From contig CM069598.1 in NCBI GenBank assembly GCA_035771175.1, positions 3,951,931 through 4,015,930 on the forward strand: a stretch of DNA of 64,000 bases, read 5' to 3'. The stretch is from Paratinospora sagittata. Taxonomy: Eukaryota > Streptophyta > Magnoliopsida > Ranunculales > Menispermaceae. A model generated the notes under the pieces. It saw nothing but the letters and a program-made list of their open reading frames with translations. It was not told the origin of the DNA and did no database searches. Below, piece after piece: positions 35,301 through 46,700 of this stretch (position 1 is the stretch's first letter; each line of letters starts with the position of its first letter). Both the position numbers and the translations under genes were made by a program.

Positions 35301-38300
35301 CTCAAACTCGATTTTGCATTGTTATGTGTTTGAAGATAGATGGCATGAATACACAAGAGTTCACCAACCAAACTTGCAAATTCATCACATTTTATATATA
35401 TATAAGCAATTCATTATATTTACTTAAAAGAATTCTGTCAAATTGTAAGAAGTGAGAACTATAAGATGATAAAGCATGTAAAGGACAGAAGAACCCCAAC
35501 TCAAGTAGTTTAAGATATCTTAGACAAAACTTGTGTAATGTTGAAAACCACCAAAAGATACACTTCAACCAAGACATATCCCGTAAATACATTAACAGCC
35601 CCATGTGGACCATGTAATAAAAGGACTCATGTGGAAGTGGGCCCATCTAGGCCTTCGTATAGGTTCGTATCTGGATTAGCTAGTGAATTACAAGTTTCAC
35701 ATACACATTCTAAATCTTATTTCTTCTATCTATACATATTTGAGTAATCAAAAACAGAGTTAAAAGGAAAAGGGAGATTCACTATTTAGCATGAAAATTA
35801 AAAACCAAAGCAAACAGTTTACTAGATCCTTGTTTACAAGAATATGGAATTGACATCAACATCCCAAACCGATAGAACTATTCAGTATTCGGTTAGATTA
35901 GGAGATTAGCTACTGACCATATAAGCATTCCACGGTTGTTGTGAAGCAACGATGCCTTGAGAAGGAGATAGGACAACAGGCATGTAACCCTGGGGACCTT
36001 GCACAAGTGAACTAGACATGGATGGTACTCTTGGTAAAGACCACACTGGAAGCCTGCCAACATATGAAAGACCTGATACAGGTGGTATTGATGAGCCTGT
36101 AGACCCAATGGCGGTGGCTCCAGCTACAGGTAGAATAGTTCCTAGTGCAGCCGGCTGGGGGTGATGAAATTTGCATGCAACTCCAAACTTACAAGACCAA
36201 GTCCGCATGTAATATGGACAAGACTTCTCTTCCTAAGAAAGAAAATTATAGTGAAAGTAGCAGTAAAACATGGAAGAGCTATATCAGAAGCACAGTAATA
36301 ATACAACAGAAAGAACATCTTTTAACACAACTTTGAATCACTGCATAAAGAATTGGCTAGTCAATAAAGGAAAAATGACATCAAAGAAGAGCTAAGTACC
36401 TGACGCATAGGTAGACCTAAAATGTTCAGTGAGACCTGTCCAGCAATATGCCCATCACGAGGGTGATGAAATTTACATGTTGCTCCAAATTTGCAAGTTC
36501 CTGTCTTAAGGAAGTACTGCAAAGTGCACAACGAAAAAGCTGAGACAGACTGTTATGTTGATTGTCAGTCCTTAAAATAAAGTATACCATTGACTCAAAG
36601 CCTACACAATCTACATACTCTGAAACACTTTCAACTTCAATAACAAATGTAGAACACAATTTGTTTCCTTGTTTCAATTTTATTTTCTATCTTCCTAAAA
36701 TAAGGGATTTAAACATCCAAAGAGCAACTCAAAAGCCCATATGATTTTGATAAAGAACTAATAATTGAAAATAATGAGCATTGTCAACTTTAGCAAGAGT
36801 GAGTAGAATAAAAGAGTTTTCATAGCAACTCAAGCTTGAATGAGCAGAATAATAAGTATATGCAGAGGTCATAACTAGTGAGATGAGTAACAACCAAGTG
36901 ATGGATTGGCAAACTTCTATAGAAATTGACTGGCCATATATGCCTTTTTTTTTCCAAATCATTGAGTAGATAATAGAACAACATCCATGTCACCAACCTA
37001 TGTTTTAGAAGAGGAAAAATAGATTTTTTTTTTTTTTAGCATAGGTAACAATGATGATGATATGCCATATGACACAGCATCCAAAACCAAACTATTCAAA
37101 CATGATGCCGCCATCTCTGAAGATACGCGTACTTCAATGCATCCATTATTATTGCTGTTAGGCTATGTGAAACCTCTGTCGCTAAAATGAATGAGACGAC
37201 AATAACCATCTCATTCTTTCATAGTAGTAGTTCATATTTCGTAATGCATTGTATAGGAGAATAGATACCAAGTTGTGATTGTATTGTGTATCAACCAGAG
37301 CCAAACCATTACATATATATATATATATATATTAAAAAAAAAAAAGGGCAGCCCAATGCATGAAGGTCCCGCATATGCGAGGTCCCAGGGAAGGGTCAGA
37401 CCACTTTGGGTCTGTTCTACACAGCCAAACCCTTATATCAAATCATAAAAAACACGAGGTTATATACAGAAACCACTAATCATAAATAATCAGGCAACCT
37501 TAGTACCACAATATCATCTAGGCATTGGCAGCTACAAACATGTAACATGTGCTTGCATGCACGAATACATATACACATGCATACTATATGTGAATATATA
37601 TTGCGGCAGGGCAAGTGACATGGCTCAATGGAACGACTTGGAAAGAATTAACATTAAACTTTTGGTACAGATGGTCTCCTTATAAAAGAAAAGGCCCTCA
37701 TGCAATATATACTCTTGTCCCATTGCACATATCACAGTAATTTTACTCATTTTTATGCATGGATGTTGAGCATGATAATTTTTCCTTCTCTCTTTTCTGC
37801 CCTTTTGCAAGGCAAGGTAGTGAATGTACGATTTTGATCTCACATAAGTGTTATTACCATTCAGAGACTTTTCCAATATCCCTGGTTGGCACTTTCATAC
37901 ACTCATGATTTTCTTATAAATAATTCAAGCCATATTTTATAATCTAGATTGGGACAGTAAAGGAAGACATTATTGTCTTAAATATAAAAAGAAGCAAACA
38001 ATGCCACTAAAGAAAGTTGAGTAATGGAACAATATTCAAGCTGTGTAATGGAACAATATTCAAGCTGTAGACTCCAAATAGTTGAAGAACCACACTAGTC
38101 AATTTGAAAATTGGAAGCAGGTGAATGGATACCAAACGGGATAAAAGAATGTACCTGGCAATCTGGTTGCCCGACTCTTTCAGGAAGTTCAATTCTGTAT
38201 TGAGCACCCTGCAAAACAAAACCAGTGCAATGCATCAAAAACCACTAATTAACTGGAAGAAGAACAATTGGACTCCTAGGAAGGAGCAAGCACCATGTCA

Positions 38301-39025
38301 TAACTTTAACAGCCCCAAATCTCCGGTTTCAGGTCAAAAACAACAATTTAGAATCAAACTGGTAAATTTACCCCAAAAAAGGGGGATTTGAAGTGATAAA
38401 TGGAGGGTATTGGTTTCTCTTTTCAAGGTCCTGAACCATACCATGAACTAGATTTAAACAAAAAGACTGGCAATAGAAACTAACATAACTACATAATTAC
38501 CTGCCCGGAATAAGCAGGATGGTTAAACCTGCAATGGCTTCCATAACCACACATTCCTGTTCTTAAATAATAGATACAATCCGGTTCGCCGGGGCGATCC
38601 GGATACTGATTCGATGATCTACCAGCAAATCCATCCTGGTGGTTATCCTGGTTCTGAATTTTCAAGTGCCACATGGCATCTGCAATGCCTGAAACCAAGT
38701 TTCCATCACAATTGACAAACATTCACAAACTAACACTAACACACACACATGCATTGCATCTCTACTCATAAATCTAAAACAATCATACAATTAAAAATTA
38801 AATTAAATTAAAGTAACACCTCCTGTTCTAAATTCAGCACAAAGCACCACCACAGAATTCAGAACCTTTTTTTCAATTTAAACAAAGATATGATAGAAAC
38901 GATGGATCGTAAAAAAGAGAGATATATAAAGAGAGGAGAGAAGCGAAAGTACCTTCGAGGTTATCGGCGGAGGCGTTTGAGGAAGTGGAGACTCCATTGT
39001 TGTGAACTTTCCAGCTATCCGGCAT
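29371..39025 (-). CDS. Zinc finger CCCH protein with five C-x8-C-x5-C-x3-H fingers (ZFN/HUA1-like)
   Basis: Nucleic-acid-binding nuclear protein of the plant-specific five-finger CCCH subfamily (ZFN1-3, C3H3/32/37/58). Seven coding exons on the minus strand: 39025-38953, 38688-38501, 38208-38155, 36516-36400, 36232-35918, 30017-29814, 29733-29371. Total 1314 bases, 437 residues, all GT-AG and in frame. Fingers start at about residues 62, 104, 149, 277 and 322, each as C-x8-C-x5-C-x3-H (for example [20 protein letters not shown]). Spacing of three clustered fingers, a Gly/Ser/Pro-rich spacer, then two fingers is the family plan. Finger 2 is split by intron 3. The C-terminus is Ser/Thr/Pro-rich. 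Start chosen by the MPDSW N-terminus. Intron 5 (5.9 kb) carries Au-SINE fragments, a LINE tail and a rearranged Copia element, all of which should be spliced out. Leader is probably 39026-39520 and includes a CT microsatellite. Exact orthologue not determined. Confidence 0.93.
31396..31472 (+). repeat. Au-SINE-like 3' fragment in CCCH intron 5
   Basis: Begins GGGTAAGGCTGCAT, continues with a CCCTTCC...GATCCTGC block and ends CTCATGCACTGGGTA before a T run, the sense 3' half of the Au-SINE family. Confidence 0.65.
31907..31975 (+). repeat. Second Au-SINE-like fragment in CCCH intron 5
   Basis: GACCCTTCCTCAAACCC followed by GGTAGGAGCCTAGCACAC matches the sense 3' end of the same SINE family, about 510 bp from the previous fragment. 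Confidence 0.55.
32109..32363 (+). pseudogene. Copia RNase H fragment, left inverted copy
   Basis: Nearly identical to the C-terminal part of the right copy but on the plus strand. Joins the primer-binding site at a shared CCAAGAAAATT-type junction near 32109. A substitution gives TGA near 32361 where the right copy has a Leu codon. Confidence 0.8.
32724..33408 (-). pseudogene. Copia reverse transcriptase fragment
   Basis: Encodes the palm/thumb part of a Ty1/Copia reverse transcriptase: [16 protein letters not shown], the active-site [11 protein letters not shown] (YVDD, catalytic Asp pair intact), then [12 protein letters not shown] and [13 protein letters not shown]. The frame is open but begins abruptly within the RT domain at a junction near 33409 and ends near 32724 where it runs into U3 sequence of the opposite half, so no complete polyprotein is encoded. 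Non-functional by itself. Confidence 0.85.
33648..34214 (-). pseudogene. Copia RNase H fragment, right copy
   Basis: Encodes the C-terminal RNase H of the same family: [10 protein letters not shown] near the start, [32 protein letters not shown] and [11 protein letters not shown]. Continuous with U3 and PPT sequence downstream. The first bases inside the right LTR unit, GTGGTATC, coincide with the beginning of the primer-binding site but continue into RNase H coding sequence, pointing to a template switch there. Confidence 0.85.
34990..35167 (+). repeat. LINE 3'-tail fragment in CCCH intron 5
   Basis: Translates, with breaks, as the C-terminal end of a plant LINE reverse-transcriptase ORF: RGRPK followed by [15 protein letters not shown], ending in GTTGAGTTGAGTT. 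Related tails occur at 43080, 44125, 55553, 56397, 60650 and 63765. Confidence 0.65.
37340..37440 (-). repeat. Au-SINE-like fragment in CCCH intron 3
   Basis: Plus strand starts with a (TA)n tract and A run, then AGGGCAGCCCAATGCA and GGGAAGGGTCAGACCAC; same orientation and extent as the copy at 1018-1118. Confidence 0.7.
38021..38068. repeat. 24-bp perfect tandem duplication in CCCH intron 3
   Basis: GTAATGGAACAATATTCAAG plus four bases occurs twice in direct succession. Confidence 0.9.
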
Positions 39026-39540
39026 CGAGTATATAATACAAAACGACTGACTACGAACGATGATGATGGTAACTTCTATTCAAATCCCTTGCTGGAACCA
39101 CCAATCAGAAGAGAATTACGAAGAAATTCTTTCTTCTTCCAATTGTGAGGGCAATTCTTCGCCGAAACAGCGTCGAATCCGATCTCTCAAGTCATCATCA
39201 ATAATCCCCAAATAAAACAGAAAAATTAAAGTAAAAAAACAAAAAAATCAAGTTTTGTCAATTTTTCACCAATTTAAGAGCAAAAACCATCCAAAAAAAG
39301 GAAAAAAACTGCGGAGTTGAAACAAAATTACGATGAAGATCAAATATCGATCCCTTCCGATTCCCCCAAATTTAATTTAAAAAAAAGGGGAAATTGAATT
39401 AATTGATGAATTTGATTATAATGTTTCCTTTTCCCACTTTTGAAGTTGCGTTTTGTTTCAGTGTCGAGATAATCGGGACTCCTTTTCGATCTTCTTCTTC
39501 TTCGCTTCTCTCTCTCTCTCTCTTTAATTGCAAGAGACGA
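39026..39540 (-). promoter_or_regulatory. Probable 5' leader and core promoter of the CCCH gene
   Basis: Immediately upstream of the ATG; contains GAA/GA-rich minus-strand sequence and a (CT)8-like microsatellite near 39507-39524. No TATA box is obvious. Confidence 0.4.
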
Positions 39541-42500
39541 TGACCCAAAAAAATAAAAAACAATAATAATTCAAATTATTATTAATTTTATGAATAAATT
39601 TGTAAAAAAAAAAAAAAAAAACAAAATGAAAGAAAGAAAGAAATCGTTGCCGTAGAGGAAATGCGCGCGAAAGCGGAGAGGAGTTAGGGAGGGAAAAGTG
39701 GGGCCGTTGGATGGGGTATTATGGTGGGACCCACAAGACGAAGGGTAGGAGTCACACAGGCCACATGGTCGAACCGAGTTTCACTGCGGTTCGGTCTCCG
39801 GGGGGGCAAGTGGGTCCTACATTTCACCTCTATTTTTGGTGGGCCCGCCGATTTACTCGCCGCTCTCTCCTCGCCACCGTAATGCGCGCAGAAAGTCTGA
39901 AACTAACGCCAAGACAATTCTTTCGGCCGTTCCAAAATTACCAAATCAACCCTTCCTCCGTCACCGTTTTATTTTTTTGGGTAATGCTGACATACATTAT
40001 TAACATATTTTATTGATATTATAGGTACGAGTAATTTGATCACTTTGAATTATACAATAATATATTATATTATACATTAATTATATAATATAAAATAATA
40101 TTATATAATTTAAAACAATCTAATAACTTACTTATAATATCAAAAAGTATATTAATTAATTATTTTCCTTATCTTTAATTTTTATATTGTAAGTGTGCTT
40201 AAAATTTTTTATTTTTTTATTTTTTTAGTTTGACCAAGCGAGTAGTTTTTATGTTATTATGATGTATGAGTGATGTAAGTCTGAGGTTAAACAAAAATAA
40301 ATAAAAAATTCTTGAAATATAGTCTTTCTAATGGCTGGTGACGTGGTGTTTGCTAAGATTGCATTTGCTTTTTTGATTAAAAACAAGGATAGAATCCGAA
40401 AACGTTAGAAAACAACATTTTATGATCATTTTCTTAACAAAAATTTAAAATTTATTTTTAAGATTATTCTTAGCCTAATGCGTTTTTTATGTTTCTAAAA
40501 TTTTGAATATAGAAAATTGTATCAGATTACAAATCAAACTGGCTCTACTTTTACTATTGAACTTAGTAAAGGATACATTAACATGATCATAAAATTAAAG
40601 AATTGATGGATTGTCTTGAATTATACATTAACATGTAATTTGAAACTATTGAAGGGCAATGTCAATAAAAATATATTTAAAAAGTATATTTTTAAAACAT
40701 TTTTCTTTCTAAATATATATTGGTGGCGTGTGCGCATGTGTAATATTTTTGTCATATTTTTCAATTGTAATATATAAAAGTTTTACTAAGTTGGTAAATT
40801 GCTTGAGTGTATATACTATAGTCAATAGGCTTGCCATTAAATTATTAAAAAAACCTACGTCCATCTAACTTTTGATATTAGTGTAAATCACGTCTGTTCT
40901 TTTAGTGATAATGTATGTCTCCTTTTTTCAAGGTTACTAAGCATGACGAGATCTCCATTGTCCTCCTTTAAAAGACATGTAAAAATGGTTTTTTTTGGGT
41001 TCAGAACTCCTGAGATATCATGTCCAACTTTTTCGACATGAACCCAAAAATAATTCCTTAAAAATGCAATGTATTAATCTAAAGTTGGGTAACTTCGTTG
41101 GTTGCAAAACGAGATATAGACATAGGATTGAGAGACGAAGTCTTGATTTTTAAATTCGAGTTAGTGTCCACGCCTATACACCTATTTAGAGAGAGACTAC
41201 CTAATGTCGTATACCGTTTTTAATTCTAAAATAATCTCATCCCTGTAAATGATTTAGTGGGGATATTAGGGTCAAAGACCTAAAAAAAATATAACATATT
41301 AATTATAAAAAAAAAGAAGATAATTTTCAATTTAAATCAATTTCATTATTTTTTTTCCCTTGGAAATAACAAGTGAATTTCCTAACATGATACGCATGAC
41401 ATTGCTATTTTTTTAATTTTTATTTTTGAACCAAGATATTGCTAGTTATGCCTGATGAAAAACAGTAAGAGCAAGAAAAATGATTATTAATTAATTAAAT
41501 TCAAATATATTTTTTTCAAAATTTATTAAAAAAACAAGTTATTGTACTTTCTGAAAACAATTATTATTATTATTACTTTTGAAAATACTCGTCTTTTTGT
41601 CACTATTTACCCTCATTCTCAAATCTTACATTTTTATTATCAAATACTATAAAAGGGAGTTTTGACTTAACATTAAAATTATTAAAGTGTGACTTGAAGG
41701 TGATGGATTGAAATTAGAAATAACTTTTCGACTTAGACATTGAAAGTGTGCACTGGGTATCTAATATTAATAATAAAAAAAGATTTTAAACTTGTAATTA
41801 TTAAATCATAATTTTTATTTTATTTTTTTATAAAAAAAATTACAATACTTACTTCACAAAAAATCATTGACGTAACTTAAACTTTTATCTTATTTAAAGC
41901 GTTACGGTCATCAAATCAGTTAAACTTTACCTTTTTTTTAATTCACTAATAAAAAAATATTATTAAGGTTTTTTTTTAGGTTTAAAATTTTTGCTAACCT
42001 TTTTGCACGAACAAAACAACTTTAAAATTAAAAATTATAATTTATTCTTAAAATAAAAAAAAATATAAATTATAATTTAAATTTTAAGTCGAGAACTCGT
42101 ACCTTAACCGAGAGCCGGACCAACTTTGGGTTAAATAAAAAGGGGCTGACATTGACCGTAGAATGAAACAGTGAGAGAGTGTGTGTGTGGGGGATGAAAT
42201 CTTGCGAGGGCAAGACGGTTGAAACAGAGGGGTCCAAAGTTGATACGACGACTCAATTCAAGGCACGTCACCGAAGGAATTGATTGATACTGAGATCACC
42301 TATTAATTTCTGACCAAAGAAAGACATGAAAGACAAAGACTAGTTCAACAACACATGTTGCTAGTCATTTTCTTCGCTTTTGTGTTTCTCTTTCGGGGTC
42401 CCCCACCCAACCCACCCCCACACACACTCATAAATTCTCTGACCCAAACAGAACTCCACATATTTATTATTATTTTTCATTTTCTTTGTTGACAAAGACT

Positions 42501-43079
42501 AATAAAAATTAAATATAGATGAAGAGCACATGAAGATTAAAAGTTTGGATATACAAAGCAAAGAAATCTTCAAACCATAGAATTAAATTAAATTGGGTTA
42601 AGTAGAAGAGCACTCTTGGATTAATGATCAAGCATTACACTAAAATTGAAAAGAAACTTTCATAAGACTATAATAAGTCATCCATACTTTACCGAACAAA
42701 ATGTTTAAGCAATAAAGACGTAAGTTAAAAATTGAAGTGGAAGGAAATGTAAATTTAAGAAGGATAAGTAGTAAAAGATTAAAAGAGATAAAATAAAAAA
42801 TAATTATATTTAAAAAATGGTAAGAGAACTAATTCTATTAGTATTAAAAGTTAAAACTTACAATGAAGGCCAAATATCTTCTGAGAGAAGAGTAACTTGT
42901 TAACAATTAATAATAATGATAAAAGTAAAACAAGACTTAAAATAACATAGATGCAGGTATCTAAGAAAAATAAATAAACCGAACCCAAGTGCACAAGGCT
43001 AGGCCATGGCAAGGTTTGAGAAAAAGACAATGTACCTAAGTCACAATGGGTCAGGTCAGTCAATCTCAACTGTGACTAA
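39541..43079. other. Intergenic spacer between CCCH and AGO genes
   Basis: 39640-39960 is GC-rich and promoter-like; the rest is very AT-rich. Apart from the SINE copy at 41084-41289 nothing is recognised. Confidence 0.45.
41084..41289 (+). repeat. Intact copy of the tRNA-type SINE
   Basis: About 200 bases aligning from end to end with the interrupted copy at 13931-14120/16575-16605, ending GGGTCAAAGACCTA plus A run. Flanks share ATTAAT-containing sequence that may be a degraded target duplication. No LTR inserted here, so it serves as the undisturbed reference. Confidence 0.6.
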
Positions 43080-43185
43080 TATAATTGTTGATTAAGCCTT
43101 TGATAGAACCGACTGAAAGAAGCATATTTATGGAACCCACCCACCCCCCAAAGATGGATAGGAAAAAGCTTTATTTAGTTGAGTT
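43080..43185 (+). repeat. LINE 3'-tail fragment
   Basis: IEPTERSIFMEPT and a following GGAAAAAGC...TTGAGTTTG block correspond to the same LINE tail as at 34990, strongly decayed. Lies downstream of the AGO stop codon, on the opposite strand. Confidence 0.45.
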
Positions 43186-43705
43186 TGTGATCTATATGTT
43201 ATCTTCTAACACAACAATTCAAGATTACAAGCATTCTACACATCCCAAAATTACTAACTCTCAATACTAAAGGAGAACTAATTTTTCAATGAATTGTAAG
43301 CTACTGCAAATCCATTATAGAGACTCATTAACTAGGTCAGTATGGAACTTTGCAATCATGGTGATCAGTACAAATTGAACAAGTAAAGAAATAAATCAAA
43401 CTAAGACTTTATAAGTGTAAAGAATCACTTCTTCAGCTATTTCATCCGGTCGGTACATAAAAAAGGAGCTCTTTGAAGTTTGAGTATAGATGCTAACGAC
43501 TCCATATATATCTGCCAGTCACATCTTCATTTTGGACCAGCATTCACCACTTAAGACACCACCAAGATACTATTTTGTTTTCTATACCTGTCTACCGTCC
43601 AAGTATATACACTTTCAATTAACTTGAACTACCTCTATCAACAAGAGCACGTACAGCTTCTGTAATTAGTATAAACAAAAAGGAGAGAATGGTGTTGATT
43701 TGACC

Positions 43706-46700
43706 TCAACAGAAGAACATAGAACTCCGAACTTTTTCATGCAGCCGAGGAAGCTCTGGAACAGGTATGCTCCCGGCCGATGAAAAAGCATGTCCAGATG
43801 AGGAGTCAGAATTATCACCGAACTTAATGAACTGAGACATCTGTTGAGCAGCGAGGTGGGCATAGCAGACTGGTGCCACTGGAGAAGAAACAGTAGCAAT
43901 ATATAGGATTTAAAATTAAAAATAGAAAAAACAAAAGATACGCAAACATCAAACCCAACATGTATACAATTAAGCATGTCCTTGATACAACCGTCAACAT
44001 TTAAATTACAGTTACTTAATTTTTTTAATTATTTATAACTATTTATAATTTCAGGACTAAGTCAACATTTAAATTATAAATAGTTGTAAATAAAAGAAAA
44101 ATATAACTACTTATAATTTAAATGTCAACTAAGTCATTGATAGAACGGAGTGGAGGAAACAAATTTTTGTAACAAACTTCATATTGTTAGGAAAAGGTTT
44201 AGTTGAGTTGGAGTTGAGTTGAGTCAAGTAATATTACCGAGTGAAACTGCAGTTGTACTTCGTTGGTACCTGAATCACAAGAAGTATAATGATTATAATA
44301 CTTGCATGGTTCAGAAGCATTAACTAGAAATAGGGTTTTAACTTACACATAAGAGAGGGAGTGCACAAGCTTTTGCAGGTCATCCGGGGAAAATCCAATC
44401 TCATTTAGCAAGACATGGTAATGCACTGGACGTGATGTTCCCTATTTTTCAGAAAGGACAAAAGTTGAGCTTCAGAGGATGGAAATAAATAAAAATTTAC
44501 GCGGGAAGAAATTGTGCTTTGTGTAACATTAACTTGATAAACCAAGGATAATTTACCTAAAAGGTTTAAATGCACATGGCACGTATTCATATTACAATCA
44601 ACGGTTTCTTTTGCAATATTTAATGAATTAAACTCCCCTACCAGATCCTTTACAAACAAAACTCCCTTACCAGCAATCCATTGTCATTCACCAAGTAATA
44701 GTTTCAAACCAATCGCGTGGGCAAAACATGAGTCAAACAACAAACATCAAGTTTTATAATAAGAATAGGTTAATTTAACCCATACGTCAATGGTTAAATT
44801 GTTACTTTAATGGGTATTCAGGACACCCCAAGTCCAAATGGGAAAAAGGGGTGGGCGGAAGGAAAAAGGAAAAAAAAAGAAGACTTGTAAACAGTTGCCA
44901 GTATGACTAATAACTTACAATCAATCCTGCATGAGCACACATATAAAAGTCATAGTTCCTTGGATGCACAACTTTTGTATCGACCACAGTTCCTGCAAAA
45001 AACAAGAATAATTGCATAAATAACAACTAACAAACAAAGGGTCTGGAGAACAGGCTAATCCTAGCTAGCATTCCAGAACAGTCTCATCTTGATTCTTGAC
45101 AACTTTCAGATATATCATAATATATCAAAAAAACTTGGGGAAGAGACAAACCAGCTGGAACATTTTCAGATCCTCCTGCTGCAAATAACTTTGTGTGGTG
45201 GTTCTTTTGAGCCACAATTATAGTGAATTTTGGAAGCCAATTCTCCCCCATATGCTGAAATACCTGTTACAAGTAAAAATAGATTTTAGGCTGATGTTTC
45301 CAAAATTGAAGCTAACAGAGTTGGCTCCTATAGTCCTGTTATGGGCACAACTTGGGCAGGCTGATCCAAGCCTAATATGCTTAAATAACCATGGATCAAG
45401 TTTACTGAAACTCGAGGCCTAGAGTTAAAAGCAAAAAACCCGACTTAAATTCAGTTTGGTCTCTAGTTATGTGGTCAGGAAATCCAACAAAACCAAGCTG
45501 TTTTTGCATACTTTGTAAAGATAACAGGTCAAACAGGTTACTTCAAAAAAAAATTTCCTTTTCAAAATTTGAATAGAACAATGTTCACTTAAAGGTTAAG
45601 GCGTTAAGTCGTGATATTTGTCTTTTCTTCTTCATGTTAGTAGAACCGCAACAAGAAGCAACTTTTGCCTCATGCACATTGCTTATCTCACCATAAAGAA
45701 TTCCCCCAACTCAGTCCAATTCCCAAGGAACCAAGTCAAACTTCAGATAAAAAGCGGATCTCTGATCAACAAAGGTTAAGAATCCCATCATCAGTCTTTG
45801 AGGTGGGAACCAACAAATATCAATTTTGCCTATATTAGCCTCCAATAGTACCTTGAAAACCCAAGTTGTAGCTTATTTCCTGTTGCATCGACAGAAAGAA
45901 TGGTCCATGCAAATGGCACCCATAATGAATGGCTTTCTTAAATTGGTTCCAGTCTAGGAAATATTTTGTGCCAAAAAACTGAAGCTGTCAGGAATAACCA
46001 CTCTTACTATGTTAGATGTTGAGATCATAAGTTATGTCTGGCAGGGCTTTTCAAGTGTCTGGTTATGATCAAACAGCAGAAAGCATAAGTTACCATGTGA
46101 ACACGACAGTATGATACATCCATCAACTAATAAGCATAAGTTGTCTTCTTTTCAATAGAATGAAACAAGTGCTCCTAGAGAAAAACATACCTTAATTATT
46201 TGTTCCAGCTCAATATTCAACACTTGGTTAAATTGAGATTCACTCACCCCATCCCTACAAGTAAAGCCATGATATTTAGATATATTGAGTTCAATTCAAT
46301 GTACAGTAAAGAGAGAAGCAGGCAAAAAACTGGAAAGAATTTAAAAAAAATTAATTGACAAACTATTTGTCTAATTCCCCCACGTAATGGCAACAAGCTC
46401 AAAAGAAAAACAAAATGCCAAAAACATGTAACATTTACTTTAGCACAAAACCAAGAACTTCAACATGTTGAAATGAACAAGTCTATAAGCATATGTTTTG
46501 TGAGTGGGACAAAACACAAAACCAAAACAAATTTGTAATATATAATGACTCTTAACAATGAATAGTGAAGATCAGAAAGAAAAAAACAGATCAAACTCTG
46601 AAAATGTGCTAACCATATAAGATAATACAACGGAAAACAAAAGCTACACTATTTCATATGGAAAACCTATGAAATATCTTAAGCTGGGTAAGACAACCAA

